This document shows positions 22,128 through 31,870 of a DNA stretch of 64,000 bases, piece after piece. The notes beneath the pieces were generated by a model. That model was not told where the DNA came from. It worked only from the letters and a program-made list of their open reading frames with translations, and searched no databases. Made by a program: the position numbers and the translations under genes. The number at the start of each line of letters is the position of its first letter. The first letter of the stretch is position 1. Origin of the DNA: Orychophragmus violaceus (Eukaryota; Streptophyta; Magnoliopsida; Brassicales; Brassicaceae); contig CM058231.1 in the NCBI GenBank assembly GCA_030180135.1, forward strand, positions 51,036,235-51,100,234, read 5' to 3'.

Positions 22128-22137
22128 CTTATATAGC
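22128..22137 (-). promoter_or_regulatory. Putative TATA box of T LTR A
   Basis: The minus strand reads GCTATATAAG. It is conserved in LTR B (33694-33703) and LTR D (53736-53745), about 50 bp upstream of the GA-rich tract. Confidence 0.65.
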
Positions 22138-23001
22138 TAAAGTGGTGTGATCTCCACCTTCCACTTGTATCCTCTTCTTCTCCATCTTTTGCCACGACCT
22201 TCTCACCAAAATCCATCCAAAAACAATGAATTTTATCAACTACCTTCCACTTGTAGCGTCCTATTTGAAACCCTTGAATTGATAACAACTCACATACTTA
22301 GATTCATGCACCTAAAATACCATAAAGCCTCTTAATTTCTTGGACCAGATTTCGTGGCCCATTCTTCATACTGGGCAGCCCCAAACACCCTGGTCTAAGC
22401 CCAAAGTTCCTTGAATTTATTTTGAATATTTAGCCACTAAATACCCCTTAATGGTCTAAAATTTCTAACTTTTTCTAGGCATAAAATATTGCTGAATAAT
22501 TTTAACCATAGCTTCTACATATTCTAATGGAGCTGTGGTCAAAATTTCATAATTTTTAATGGCCTTTAGCGGGTTCTCTCGCTTGCCCGAACATTGTATC
22601 GATTTCTCGGAAAAACCGGTTTTACGTTTAATATATTAAAAACTCTTTAGATGATTCTATAAATCCACCAAGCCTCATTTTAAGATTTGAGATGATCTTA
22701 GATGAATTTATCAGTTTGAATCACCTCATTTGGATACCCGTAGCTCCGGTTATGGATTTTACAAGTTTTGTCGGTTCTATCGGTTTCCTTTCCCGATAGT
22801 CCGAAAAACTAGTTAAATCTCCGTTTCTTTCATGTCTGGTCTTCTAAATGTTCTTTATGGCTAAAAAGAAGTGCATTTGGCCCGTCTCCGCTTCAGACTC
22901 GCATTTTGGTAAAATTACCAAAATGCCCCTCATCTCTTTGAATTTAAAGAAATGCCCCTCGTTGACTTCCCGTTGACCATTTCTTAGAAAAAGATATTAC
23001 A

Positions 23002-23640
23002 TTCTTCCCCACTTACAGGAATTCGGTCCCCGAATTCTCCGTTACTAACAAAATTCAAATCGGAGTCTGAATCATGTAAGTCTCCATTCTGGAACTGATT
23101 CTGCTGCTACGGTGTTCGAACGCTGACCCAACTGAACTTTACTCCCATCGCTCAACTTACTTTTGAAACACAATCTTGCTCCACTCTGATTTCTGATTCC
23201 ATCTGTGCCAACTAATACCATCTTGAACCAACACTTCGGACTTCCCCACTTTGCTTCAACCTTTGCGAATGGCACAATACCGAATCTCCCTCCATTCTCG
23301 ATACTTGTTTCATCATTACTGCTTCTCTCTCCCCATCGACATTATGGTAATATTGATGTTCCTCATTCCAAACTAAACCGCCATATTTATGCACACATCA
23401 AACTTTCTCGATCACTAAACTCCATGCTTTATGGATATCAAACCACCTTTCCTTTGATAACCTCGAGCTGATCCAAAACTGTCAATGATGCTTCCAAATT
23501 CCTTTGCTAACTTATCATTCCCATCTATCTTGGTTCCTCCTATCAACGATACCAACTATGGTGATGAAACTCCACTAACTCACTTGCAGGCTCAGGTTAA
23601 ATTGCTTCTTGTAACACCATCTTGTCTCTAGGGTTCGGGT
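23002..23640 (-). mobile_element. T internal 3' segment next to LTR A
   Basis: It begins with a minus-strand polypurine tract (complement of 23002-23014, AAGTGGGGAAGAA), then the inverted repeat GAATTCGG/CCGAATTC (23020-23038) of the type seen at plant gypsy 3' ends. No pol domain is readable. Copia copy 2 interrupts it at 23640, and it resumes at 31464. The same segment, uninterrupted, lies at 34600-35645. Confidence 0.8.
23636..23640. repeat. Left target-site duplication of copia copy 2
   Basis: cgggt, repeated at 31459-31463. Confidence 0.92.
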
Positions 23641-24269
23641 TGTTGGATTGTTTAGACTCTTGGTTCAATTCTCAGATTAGTTGAACCTACTAAACATGCA
23701 TTAGATCTAGGTGTTCTTATTTAGAAACATATGATCTCACCTTTTACCTGTTTGTTTGCAGCGGAATTGATGAACAGGTCAATGATCAGGGAGATACACC
23801 GAGAGATGGATCCTCCAAAGGCTCACACACGCAATCACCGGAAATTGGCTGCTAGACCACAAGGAAGAGAGGCGCAGAGAGAGGAGAGAAATCGCGGCTA
23901 GGGTTGGGTTAAGGGAGAAGAGAATTGGCTTTTAGTCATTTAAAAGCCTTCTCTTTCCCTTTTGGGCTTTTGGGCCCAATCTGATTAAATTCCATTTAAT
24001 CAGACCCATTAGTCTTTCTCTCTTAGTACGACAAATGCCTAGCACTTTTGTCGTACTTCTGCTAAGCCGTTCCAACATTATTTCCAGCTAGCTTAAGCGT
24101 GTGACCCATATGGGATCATACAATAAAGGCAATAAGTCCAAGACTTATAGATCATGAGCGGACTCTAGCAAGCCATCATGACCCCCAGCATTGTATGACT
24201 TATGTCTGATCACTGACATACTCTTACGTTATAGAGACAGTACAGAGATTGCTGGACACAATTCCAACA
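23641..24269 (-). repeat. 3' LTR of copia copy 2
   Basis: 629 bp, TGTTGG...CCAACA. The two LTR hairpins are present. Confidence 0.96.
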
Positions 24270-25126
24270 ATCTCCCACTTGAACTGGAATCTCTGTATTC
24301 ATAATCCCTTTCGTCTCAATATCTCGATTAGTCATAAGGCAAGATTAGTGTCATCCTTATAAAGCCTAATCTTGTTCATCGGACTCTGATTTGATACTGA
24401 CAATACAAACGACTCGGGAAAGTCCGTTTGAGCATGGCCATGCGTTTTCCAGTATTCAAATCTCCGATTGGCCTAGAGATATTCACTCCATTTATATTGG
24501 AGGGACAAATCCCATCTTGTTCCATCACTGTAAACTACTCATTTCATGATGTACCCAAACAAGGTCCTTATAGCTATCGCAGAACGATAGCGTTAGACAA
24601 TGATCAAAGTGCATCAGTCCATATGCAGTCACATGCATGCGAACTCAGGTCTAAGGACTATACTCTATAGTCGTAGTAAGAATCTCTTATGACACAGATA
24701 TAAATATCCTGAAGAGTTCTTATTAGCGGGTCTTGTCCGGTCGTATGTTCCCAACATACACCTATGTACTGACTTTGATGCCGAGCATCTATGACACACT
24801 GAGACTTTGTCATAAGTCACGTACCAATCCAATCTTGCACGGTTGTTGGTGTTCCAATTTCAACAACCTTCGACTGGGGACAGGATGATATAAAACATTT
24901 ATCAAATATAGGATCTCATGATCAAGCTAAATGACTTCGATGACTCAAGATCAAATCATTTACTTCGATGACCTATAAAATGGTTCATATCATTTTGGAA
25001 CGATTATTTCATCACAGTTAAAATAATCTTGAAATAATAATTTCATTAAAACATAAATAATAATGTTTTACAAGAACATATCAAATAACTAAAATAAAGC
25101 TCACAAAACTCCCACTCAAATTTAGA
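24270..25126 (-). other. Post-pol module of copia copy 2
   Basis: Same content as 10560-11416, with polypurine-like motifs at 24270-24280 and 25109-25117. No sense ORF. Confidence 0.85.
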
Positions 25127-28100
25127 TTACATTTCAATGTTTCTAATGCCTACAGCTTCAGTCAGGAACTCGAGCTTAGGCCTTGGGAGTGGCTTTGTCA
25201 ACGGATCAGCGACATTATCATCTGTCGGAACTCGGCTGATCTTGACTTCCTTTCTATTAATGATGTCACGTATCAAGTGATATCTTCTTTGAACATGCTT
25301 GGATTTCTGGTGTGATCTTGGTTCCTTTGCCTGAGCTATAGCACCATTGTTGTCACAAAATAGTGCCAGAGGCTCAGCCGCATCTGGTATCACACCTAGT
25401 TCCATAATGAACTTTCGAATCCAAACAGCTTCCTTCGCTGCTTCTGAGGCGGCGATATATTCAGCTTCTGTAGTGGAATCAGCAACGGTGTCCTGCTTGG
25501 AGCTTCTCCAACTTACTGCACCGCCATTCAGACAAAAGACATAACCGGACTGTGACCGGAAATCATCTGTGTCTGTCTGGAAACTTGCGTCCGTGAATCC
25601 ACTGACTTTAAGCACATCACTTCCACCGTACACTAAGAACTTATCCTTAGTATGTCTTAGATACTTCAAGATGTTCTTTACGGCAATCCAATGGTTTTCA
25701 CCTGGATTTGACTGGTATCTACTCGTCATGCTCAATGCGTAAGCAACATCAGGACGAGTACAGATCATGGCATACATGACAGATCCTATTGCAGATGCAT
25801 AAGGAATATTCTTCATGCGCTCAAGCTCAGCAGCCGACGTAGGGCTCTGCTTCTTGCTTAGCGTCGTGCCATGTACCATTGGCGTGAAGCCCTTCTTGGA
25901 ATCTTTCATGCTGAATCTTTGTAGGACTTTGTCAATGTATGAGTCTTGACACAAGCCTATCAGCCTCTTAGGTCTATCCCGATAGATCCTAATTCCAAGA
26001 ACGTATGCGGCTTCACCCATGTCTTTCATGGAAAAACAACTTCCAAGCCAGTCTTTTACAGACTTCAGCATTGGAATGTCGTTTCCGAGAAGCAGTATGT
26101 CATCAACATACAGAATAAGAAAAACGATTTTGCTCCCACTAGTTTTCTTATACACGCATTGTTCTTCTTCGTTTCTGATAAAGTCAAATTGCTTGATCGC
26201 TTCATCAAAACGAAGATTCCAGCTCCTCGATGCTTGCTTCAATCCATAAATGGATTTATGAAGTTTGCATACTTTCCCAGCATTCTTTGGATCTATGTAA
26301 CCGTCAGGTTGCGTCATATACACATCCTCTTCCAGAATACCATTCAGGAAGGCGGTTTTCACGTCCATCTGCCAAATTTCATAATCATGAAAAGCTGCAG
26401 TTGCTAGTAGAATCCGAATAGATTTCATCATAGCCACCGGTGAATAGGTTTCATCGTAGTCCACACCGTGAACTTGTCTGAAACCTTTTGCCACCAACCT
26501 GGCTTTATAAATCTGGACATTTCCATCCACGTCAATCTTCTTCTTGAAGATCCATTTGCACTCGATGGCTTTTACACCAACGGGTAAGTCAACCAACGAA
26601 AAGACTTGGTTGACCGACATGGAGTCCATTTCGGAATCAGTGGCCTTGCGCCACTTAGAGGAATCTGGGCCCATCATAGCTTGATTGAAGTTCGATGGTT
26701 CATCACCATCAATGATCAAAAGATCATGACAGTCAGTCACGAGGAATCCCTGATATCTCTCGGGTTCGTGACGGATCCTCCCGGATCTTCGAACTTCAGG
26801 TACTACAGGTTCAGGCTCTACAATTTCTTGTAGATCCTCCTGCTGCTCTTCCTCATTAGGTTGAGCAGTATCCTGTTCATCTTGAATTTCTTCAAGCAGT
26901 ACCTTACTCCCACTGTCTTTCTTAGAGAGAAACTCTCTCTCAAGAAAGTTACAATCCCGGGCAACAAAGATCTTGTTCTCGGAACGTAGATAGAAGTAAT
27001 AAGCCTTGGTTTCCCGTGGATAACCAATGAAGTAGCATTTATCAGATTTTGGTGTAAGCTTATCTGAGATTAATCTCTTAACATAGGCTTCACAACCCCA
27101 AATTCTTAGATAAGACAGCACTGGAGCTTCTCCAGTCCATAATTCATATGGTGTCTTTGCTACTGCTTTTGATGGCGCTCTATTTAGAGTGAACACTGCT
27201 GTTAGCAGAGCATATCCCCAAAGGGATATTGGAAGGTCTGTGTGACTCATCATAGATCGAACCATATCCAATAAGGTCCGATTTCTCCTCTCAGAGACAC
27301 CATTCCATTGAGGTGTTCCAGGAGGAGTGAGTTGGGATACGATCCCACACTCTCTCAGATGATCACTGAATTCTTGGCTTAAGTATTCTCCTCCTCGGTC
27401 GGACCGAAGAGCCTTAATGCTTTTGCCAAGTTGGTTCTGTACTTCACTTTGGAATTCTCTGAACTTCTCAAAAGATTCAGACTTATGTTTCATTAAATAA
27501 ACATATCCATACCTACTGAAATCATCAGTAAAGGTAATGAAGTACTGATAGTTTCCTCTTGCATTAGTGGACATTGGGCCACACACATCAGTGTGTATCA
27601 GGCCCAATAAGTCACTGGCCCTCTCGTTAGGTTTATTAAAGGGGGCCCGTGTCATTTTGCCCATCATGCAGGATTCGCATTTCTCACATGACTCAAAGTC
27701 AAATGAGCCAAGAAGTCCATTTGAATGGAGCCTCTTGATGCGTTTCTCGCTGATGTGCCCTAAACGACAATGCCATAGAAACGTTCGGTTTTCCTCATTA
27801 GGTTTAAACCGTTTTGTATTGATGTTATAAATTGGCGCGGATTGATCGAGTATGTAAAGCCCATTCGTAAGAGGGGCAGAACCATAGAACAAATTGTTGC
27901 GATTGAAGGAACATAATTTATTCTTAACTGAAAAATCATAACCTTCCAAATCCAACAAAGAAATTGAAATAATATTTCTGCTTATAGCAGGTACAAAATA
28001 ACAATTATTAAGTTCTAAAATCAATCCCGAAGGTAAAGACAACAAGTATGTTCCTACAGCTAGTGCTGAAACTTTCGCTCCATTCCCAACTCGTAGCTCT

Positions 28101-29104
28101 ACTTGTCCTTGCTTCAGCCTTCTACTGTTGCTGAGTGCCTGCATATTAGTACAAATATGAGCCCCACAACCAGTATCCATGACCCATGAGGTATTATCAG
28201 AAGTAGTTGTATTAACTTCTATAACAAAAATACCTGATGAAGAAGTCTCGAAAGTCTTCTTCTTTAATTCCTTTAGACCTTCCTGGAATTTCTTGCAATC
28301 TCTTCTCCAATGCCCCAGTTCTTTGCAGAACCTGCACATGTCAGTAGGCCCAGCCTTGGACTTGGGCTTGGGCTTTGGCGTGTCTGAGTCCACGACTTGG
28401 ACACCCTTGGCCTTTCCCTTATCCTTAGCAGAAGACTTCTTAAACCCCTTGCCCTTTTGTACCATAAGTACATTGGGGTCCTTGGCGGTTTTCTTCAAGT
28501 TGGGCTCTGCAGTCTTGAGCATTCCGTGAAGCTCAGGCAGTGTCTTACTCAAGCCATGCATGTTAAAGTTCAGAATGAACTGATCATAGCTTGCAGGTAA
28601 AGACTGCAGAATGATGTCGCAGGCAAGTTCCTGGCTGATTGGGCAGTCGAGTTTGTGAAGATGATCGAGATAACCCATCATCTTCAACACATGAGGACTC
28701 ACTGCCGCATTCGCAGCCAACTTACAGTCCAAGAGGTTCTTAACTGTCTGGAACCTCTCGGTCCTAGCCTGCTCCTGAAAAAGCGATTTCAGGCTTGCCA
28801 TGATCTCGATTGGAGACAATACACTTTCGAACTGCTTTTGCAGCTCTGGAGTCATTGTCACCAACATCAGGCAATAAACATCATTTTCATCTGACGAATG
28901 CTTTTCCCAAGCATTGTGCAGAGTCCTGGCAGCATTGGCAAGAGGCCTCTCGGGGAGGGGATCTCGAAGGACGTAATCCTTCTTCTCCTGCTTGAGGACC
29001 AGCCTCAAGTTCCTTGACCATGTCAGGAAGTTCGTTCCAGTCAGCTTCTCCTTCTCGAGAACAGACCGGATCGAGAACGTGTTTTGTGTGCTTGTAGTAG
29101 TCAT
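25127..29104 (-). CDS. Intact Ty1/copia Gag-Pol polyprotein, copy 2 (1325 aa)
   Basis: Same domain order and catalytic residues as copy 1: zinc knuckle 257-270, protease DTG 310-312, integrase D506/D569/E605, RT YVDD 999-1002, RNase H D1172/E1215/D1251. Residue 775 is Gly, shared with copy 3, so this copy appears closer to the source sequence. The frame is fully open from the first ATG to the stop just before the first polypurine-like motif. Confidence 0.97.
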   Translation of the reverse strand: MTTTSTQNTFSIRSVLEKEKLTGTNFLTWSRNLRLVLKQEKKDYVLRDPLPERPLANAARTLHNAWEKHSSDENDVYCLMLVTMTPELQKQFESVLSPIEIMASLKSLFQEQARTERFQTVKNLLDCKLAANAAVSPHVLKMMGYLDHLHKLDCPISQELACDIILQSLPASYDQFILNFNMHGLSKTLPELHGMLKTAEPNLKKTAKDPNVLMVQKGKGFKKSSAKDKGKAKGVQVVDSDTPKPKPKSKAGPTDMCRFCKELGHWRRDCKKFQEGLKELKKKTFETSSSGIFVIEVNTTTSDNTSWVMDTGCGAHICTNMQALSNSRRLKQGQVELRVGNGAKVSALAVGTYLLSLPSGLILELNNCYFVPAISRNIISISLLDLEGYDFSVKNKLCSFNRNNLFYGSAPLTNGLYILDQSAPIYNINTKRFKPNEENRTFLWHCRLGHISEKRIKRLHSNGLLGSFDFESCEKCESCMMGKMTRAPFNKPNERASDLLGLIHTDVCGPMSTNARGNYQYFITFTDDFSRYGYVYLMKHKSESFEKFREFQSEVQNQLGKSIKALRSDRGGEYLSQEFSDHLRECGIVSQLTPPGTPQWNGVSERRNRTLLDMVRSMMSHTDLPISLWGYALLTAVFTLNRAPSKAVAKTPYELWTGEAPVLSYLRIWGCEAYVKRLISDKLTPKSDKCYFIGYPRETKAYYFYLRSENKIFVARDCNFLEREFLSKKDSGSKVLLEEIQDEQDTAQPNEEEQQEDLQEIVEPEPVVPEVRRSGRIRHEPERYQGFLVTDCHDLLIIDGDEPSNFNQAMMGPDSSKWRKATDSEMDSMSVNQVFSLVDLPVGVKAIECKWIFKKKIDVDGNVQIYKARLVAKGFRQVHGVDYDETYSPVAMMKSIRILLATAAFHDYEIWQMDVKTAFLNGILEEDVYMTQPDGYIDPKNAGKVCKLHKSIYGLKQASRSWNLRFDEAIKQFDFIRNEEEQCVYKKTSGSKIVFLILYVDDILLLGNDIPMLKSVKDWLGSCFSMKDMGEAAYVLGIRIYRDRPKRLIGLCQDSYIDKVLQRFSMKDSKKGFTPMVHGTTLSKKQSPTSAAELERMKNIPYASAIGSVMYAMICTRPDVAYALSMTSRYQSNPGENHWIAVKNILKYLRHTKDKFLVYGGSDVLKVSGFTDASFQTDTDDFRSQSGYVFCLNGGAVSWRSSKQDTVADSTTEAEYIAASEAAKEAVWIRKFIMELGVIPDAAEPLALFCDNNGAIAQAKEPRSHQKSKHVQRRYHLIRDIINRKEVKISRVPTDDNVADPLTKPLPRPKLEFLTEAVGIRNIEM

Positions 29105-30829
29105 ATCTGAAATATATAAATAAAAAGGTTATTAGTTATATGTTCAAAATGATTAATCTCGTATTAAAGTATAATATGATTAATCATGCATTATATTCAA
29201 TAACCTAAGTTACCCTCAATAGAATATAATGATTCCAAGATCCACATATAACTAAGATCAAAGTGGGCCACTGGCCGTCACCCAACCTTAGCTTATATCG
29301 GTAAGCCCTATTTCGGCTAATTATATCCGTGATATAACTCTTGGTTGTGAATCTGGGCCCGAGGCCCAATCCACCCTGATGTCTCAAGGCCCGGGACTCC
29401 CGATGGCCTAGTCAAGAAAACCGGACTATACAGTCATGTAATCATTAATGTCTGGGACTCCCAATGACATTTATGAATCACAAACCGTCTTGCCCACGCA
29501 AAAACAGACATCCTCACACTGTAAGGCCATGAATGCAATTGAATGGGCTTTGACAGCTGACATAGCCTGGACAAGACATCCAACGCTTGATATTGTTTGA
29601 GGTCCGTAGGTTTATTAAAAACATTCCCAAAATAGAAGATTACTATTTCGGGAAACTTTCTATTTATGGAAACCTACTATTTTTGGAAACTTTCTAAAAT
29701 TGGAAACTTTCTAAAACCGGAAACTTTCTAACTTTAGAAACTTCTTTAAAATCCAAAACCCGCAAATTCAGAAACTTCTAATTTTGGAAACTTTCTAATT
29801 TCGAAATTTCAGAACTTTATAAAATTTAAAATCGAATTTCATAATTTTATTTTATAAAATAAGTTTTAAATTTAAATCTGAAGAATGACTCAATTAATGG
29901 CCCAATTGTTTTAACTTCTTGGCCCGAGGCCCAAGAATTTGTCCATGTCCAAGACATGACCCAATTGTCCAATTAATTGACATAACCGGTCTGGTTCATT
30001 AAAACTGGTCTAACCAAGTTTCAATTACTACGATGACCACAATTGTCAACCGGTTATTTACTAAACCGGATTTTCTCAATTTATTTGGTCCAACCAAATC
30101 AAATTAGAAATTCTGGTTTAGGCACTAAATCCAATAATTCTTTCGACATTGGATTTCTTATTCCGGTTTAACCAGATTCAATAAACTTATTAATCTGTTT
30201 ATTAAACCAGAACGTTGATTTTAATCAAGTTTTGAACCGAGCATTGAACCGTACCGAATTAGTCACGAACCAAACCGAGTTGGTCGTGACCTAATTTCCA
30301 GCCAAGGAGCCATCGTCCAGCCGCTCAGCCGCGAGCCAACCGATCCGAGATCGAGGCGCTTCAGCTACGGCCGGACGCAAACAGCCGGGACGGGACGGAC
30401 GGTGCAGCCGGGACGACGCATCCACGATCGCCGAGCGATCAGGACGCGACGCACACGGACGGACGCTCCACGATCGCCGAGCGATCGGGACGCGTTGCAC
30501 TGCCGGTTTGACGCGATCGAGATGACGCGATCGGACGCAACGCGACCGTCCGACCGTCCGACCGTCCGATCGAATCCAATCCGACCGTCCGACCGTCCGC
30601 CCGCGATCAATCCGTCCATCCCGACCGTCCATACTCAATCGGCCGATCATCCAAAACCGAGTCATATAGCTCATGTTTTGCGATTTTTCTTGTGTGTTTA
30701 GAGTTCAATTCTGATTCTTAATCGTTTTATCTTATCAGTAATTGATTCAAAAACAATTCTAATCAGATTTAACAACCTAAACAATGAATCTAAAACAAGA
30801 AACCTAAGAACCAATGGCTCTGATACCAC
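29105..30829 (-). other. Leader of copia copy 2, with primer site
   Basis: Matches the copy 1 leader, including the GGAAACTTTCTA tract and the GC-rich CGATCG block (30422-30633). The primer site TGGTATCAGAGCC is the complement of 30816-30828. Confidence 0.85.
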
Positions 30830-31458
30830 TGTTGGATTGTTTAGACTCTTGGTTCAATTCTCAGATTAGTTGAACCTACTAAACATGCATTAGATCTAGG
30901 TGTTCTTATTTAGAAACATATGATCTCACCTTTTACCTGTTTGTTTGCAGCGGAATTGATGAACAGGTCAATGATCAGGGAGATACACCGAGAGATGGAT
31001 CCTCCAAAGGCTCACACACGCAATCACCGGAAATTGGCTGCTAGACCACAAGGAAGAGAGGCGCAGAGAGAGGAGAGAAATCGCGGCTAGGGTTGGGTTA
31101 AGGGAGAAGAGAATTGGCTTTTAGTCATTTAAAAGCCTTCTCTTTCCCTTTTGGGCTTTTGGGCCCAATCTGATTAAATTCCATTTAATCAGACCCATTA
31201 GTCTTTCTCTCTTAGTACGACAAATGCCTAGCACTTTTGTCGTACTTCTGCTAAGCCGTTCCAACATTATTTCCAGCTAGCTTAAGCGTGTGACCCATAT
31301 GGGATCATACAATAAAGGCAATAAGTCCAAGACTTATAGATCATGAGCGGACTCTAGCAAGCCATCATGACCCCCAGCATTGTATGACTTATGTCTGATC
31401 ACTGACATACTCTTACGTTATAGAGACAGTACAGAGATTGCTGGACACAATTCCAACA
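30830..31458 (-). repeat. 5' LTR of copia copy 2
   Basis: 629 bp, apparently identical to 23641-24269. Confidence 0.96.
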
Positions 31459-31463
31459 CGGGT
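31459..31463. repeat. Right target-site duplication of copia copy 2
   Basis: cgggt, matching 23636-23640. Confidence 0.92.
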
Positions 31464-31870
31464 TCTGTCTCGTGTCCTCATCAAATCGTCCATCACGTCC
31501 TACATCAACAACCTCAACAACACTAGAACGGTTAGACCTTTTTTAACTTAATCCCGATATCACTTCCTCATAGAAAAATTGTTACTTAGTCATGTACCTT
31601 ACGGTCACACATGGCTAAATAACAATATCCTATTATTCCGCTCAATCTCTAATAAGCTTTCTAAAACCCGCTTTCACAATTCTGAGCTTAATCCTATCTA
31701 AGAGGTTCTTTATCCTTTCTTACCGAAAACAATTCTACCCAAGCAACTAAACGATTTCGATAATTAAAATCAAAAATCACTTTCTAGCAACCTAGCGAGC
31801 AATCACAGCAATTCACAATTCTAACAACCTAGCAAGGCAATCGATCACACACAATCAATCAAGCAAATCG
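31464..31870 (-). mobile_element. T internal segment resumed after copia copy 2
   Basis: Continues 23002-23640 and matches 35236-35645 almost base for base. No ORF or domain. It stops abruptly at the truncated edge of LTR B. Confidence 0.8.

Larger units (their letters stand above)
19161..23001 (-). mobile_element. LTR A of T (3841 bp, 3' LTR)
   Basis: TGTAACGCCC to GATATTACA on the plus strand, next to a minus-strand polypurine tract, so this is the 3' LTR. It is very long for a plant LTR. Contents by increasing coordinate: the transcript-distal part, three hairpins (20388-20502), an (AT)n run near 20878, a pyrimidine tract with (CTT)n (21231-22090), a TATA box (22128) and U3. Reading frames over the CTT tract encode only Ser, Leu or Glu homopolymers and are not genes. 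Confidence 0.87.
23641..31458 (-). mobile_element. Complete autonomous Ty1/copia element, copy 2 (7818 bp)
   Basis: It has the same structure as copy 1: 629-bp LTRs at 23641-24269 and 30830-31458, an intact gag-pol, primer site and polypurine tract, flanked by cgggt. It differs from copy 1 by one base in the leader A-run near 29698 and one coding substitution (Gly instead of Arg at residue 775), as far as I can see. The uninterrupted duplicate of its target at 34600-35645 confirms the insertion point. Confidence 0.97.

Noticed and set aside
21219..22288. Long open frames (up to 294 aa) encoding poly-Ser, poly-Leu or poly-Glu
   Set aside because: They are translations of the (CTT)n/(GAA)n tract inside a T LTR; the same holds for 32714-33716 and 52877-53758.
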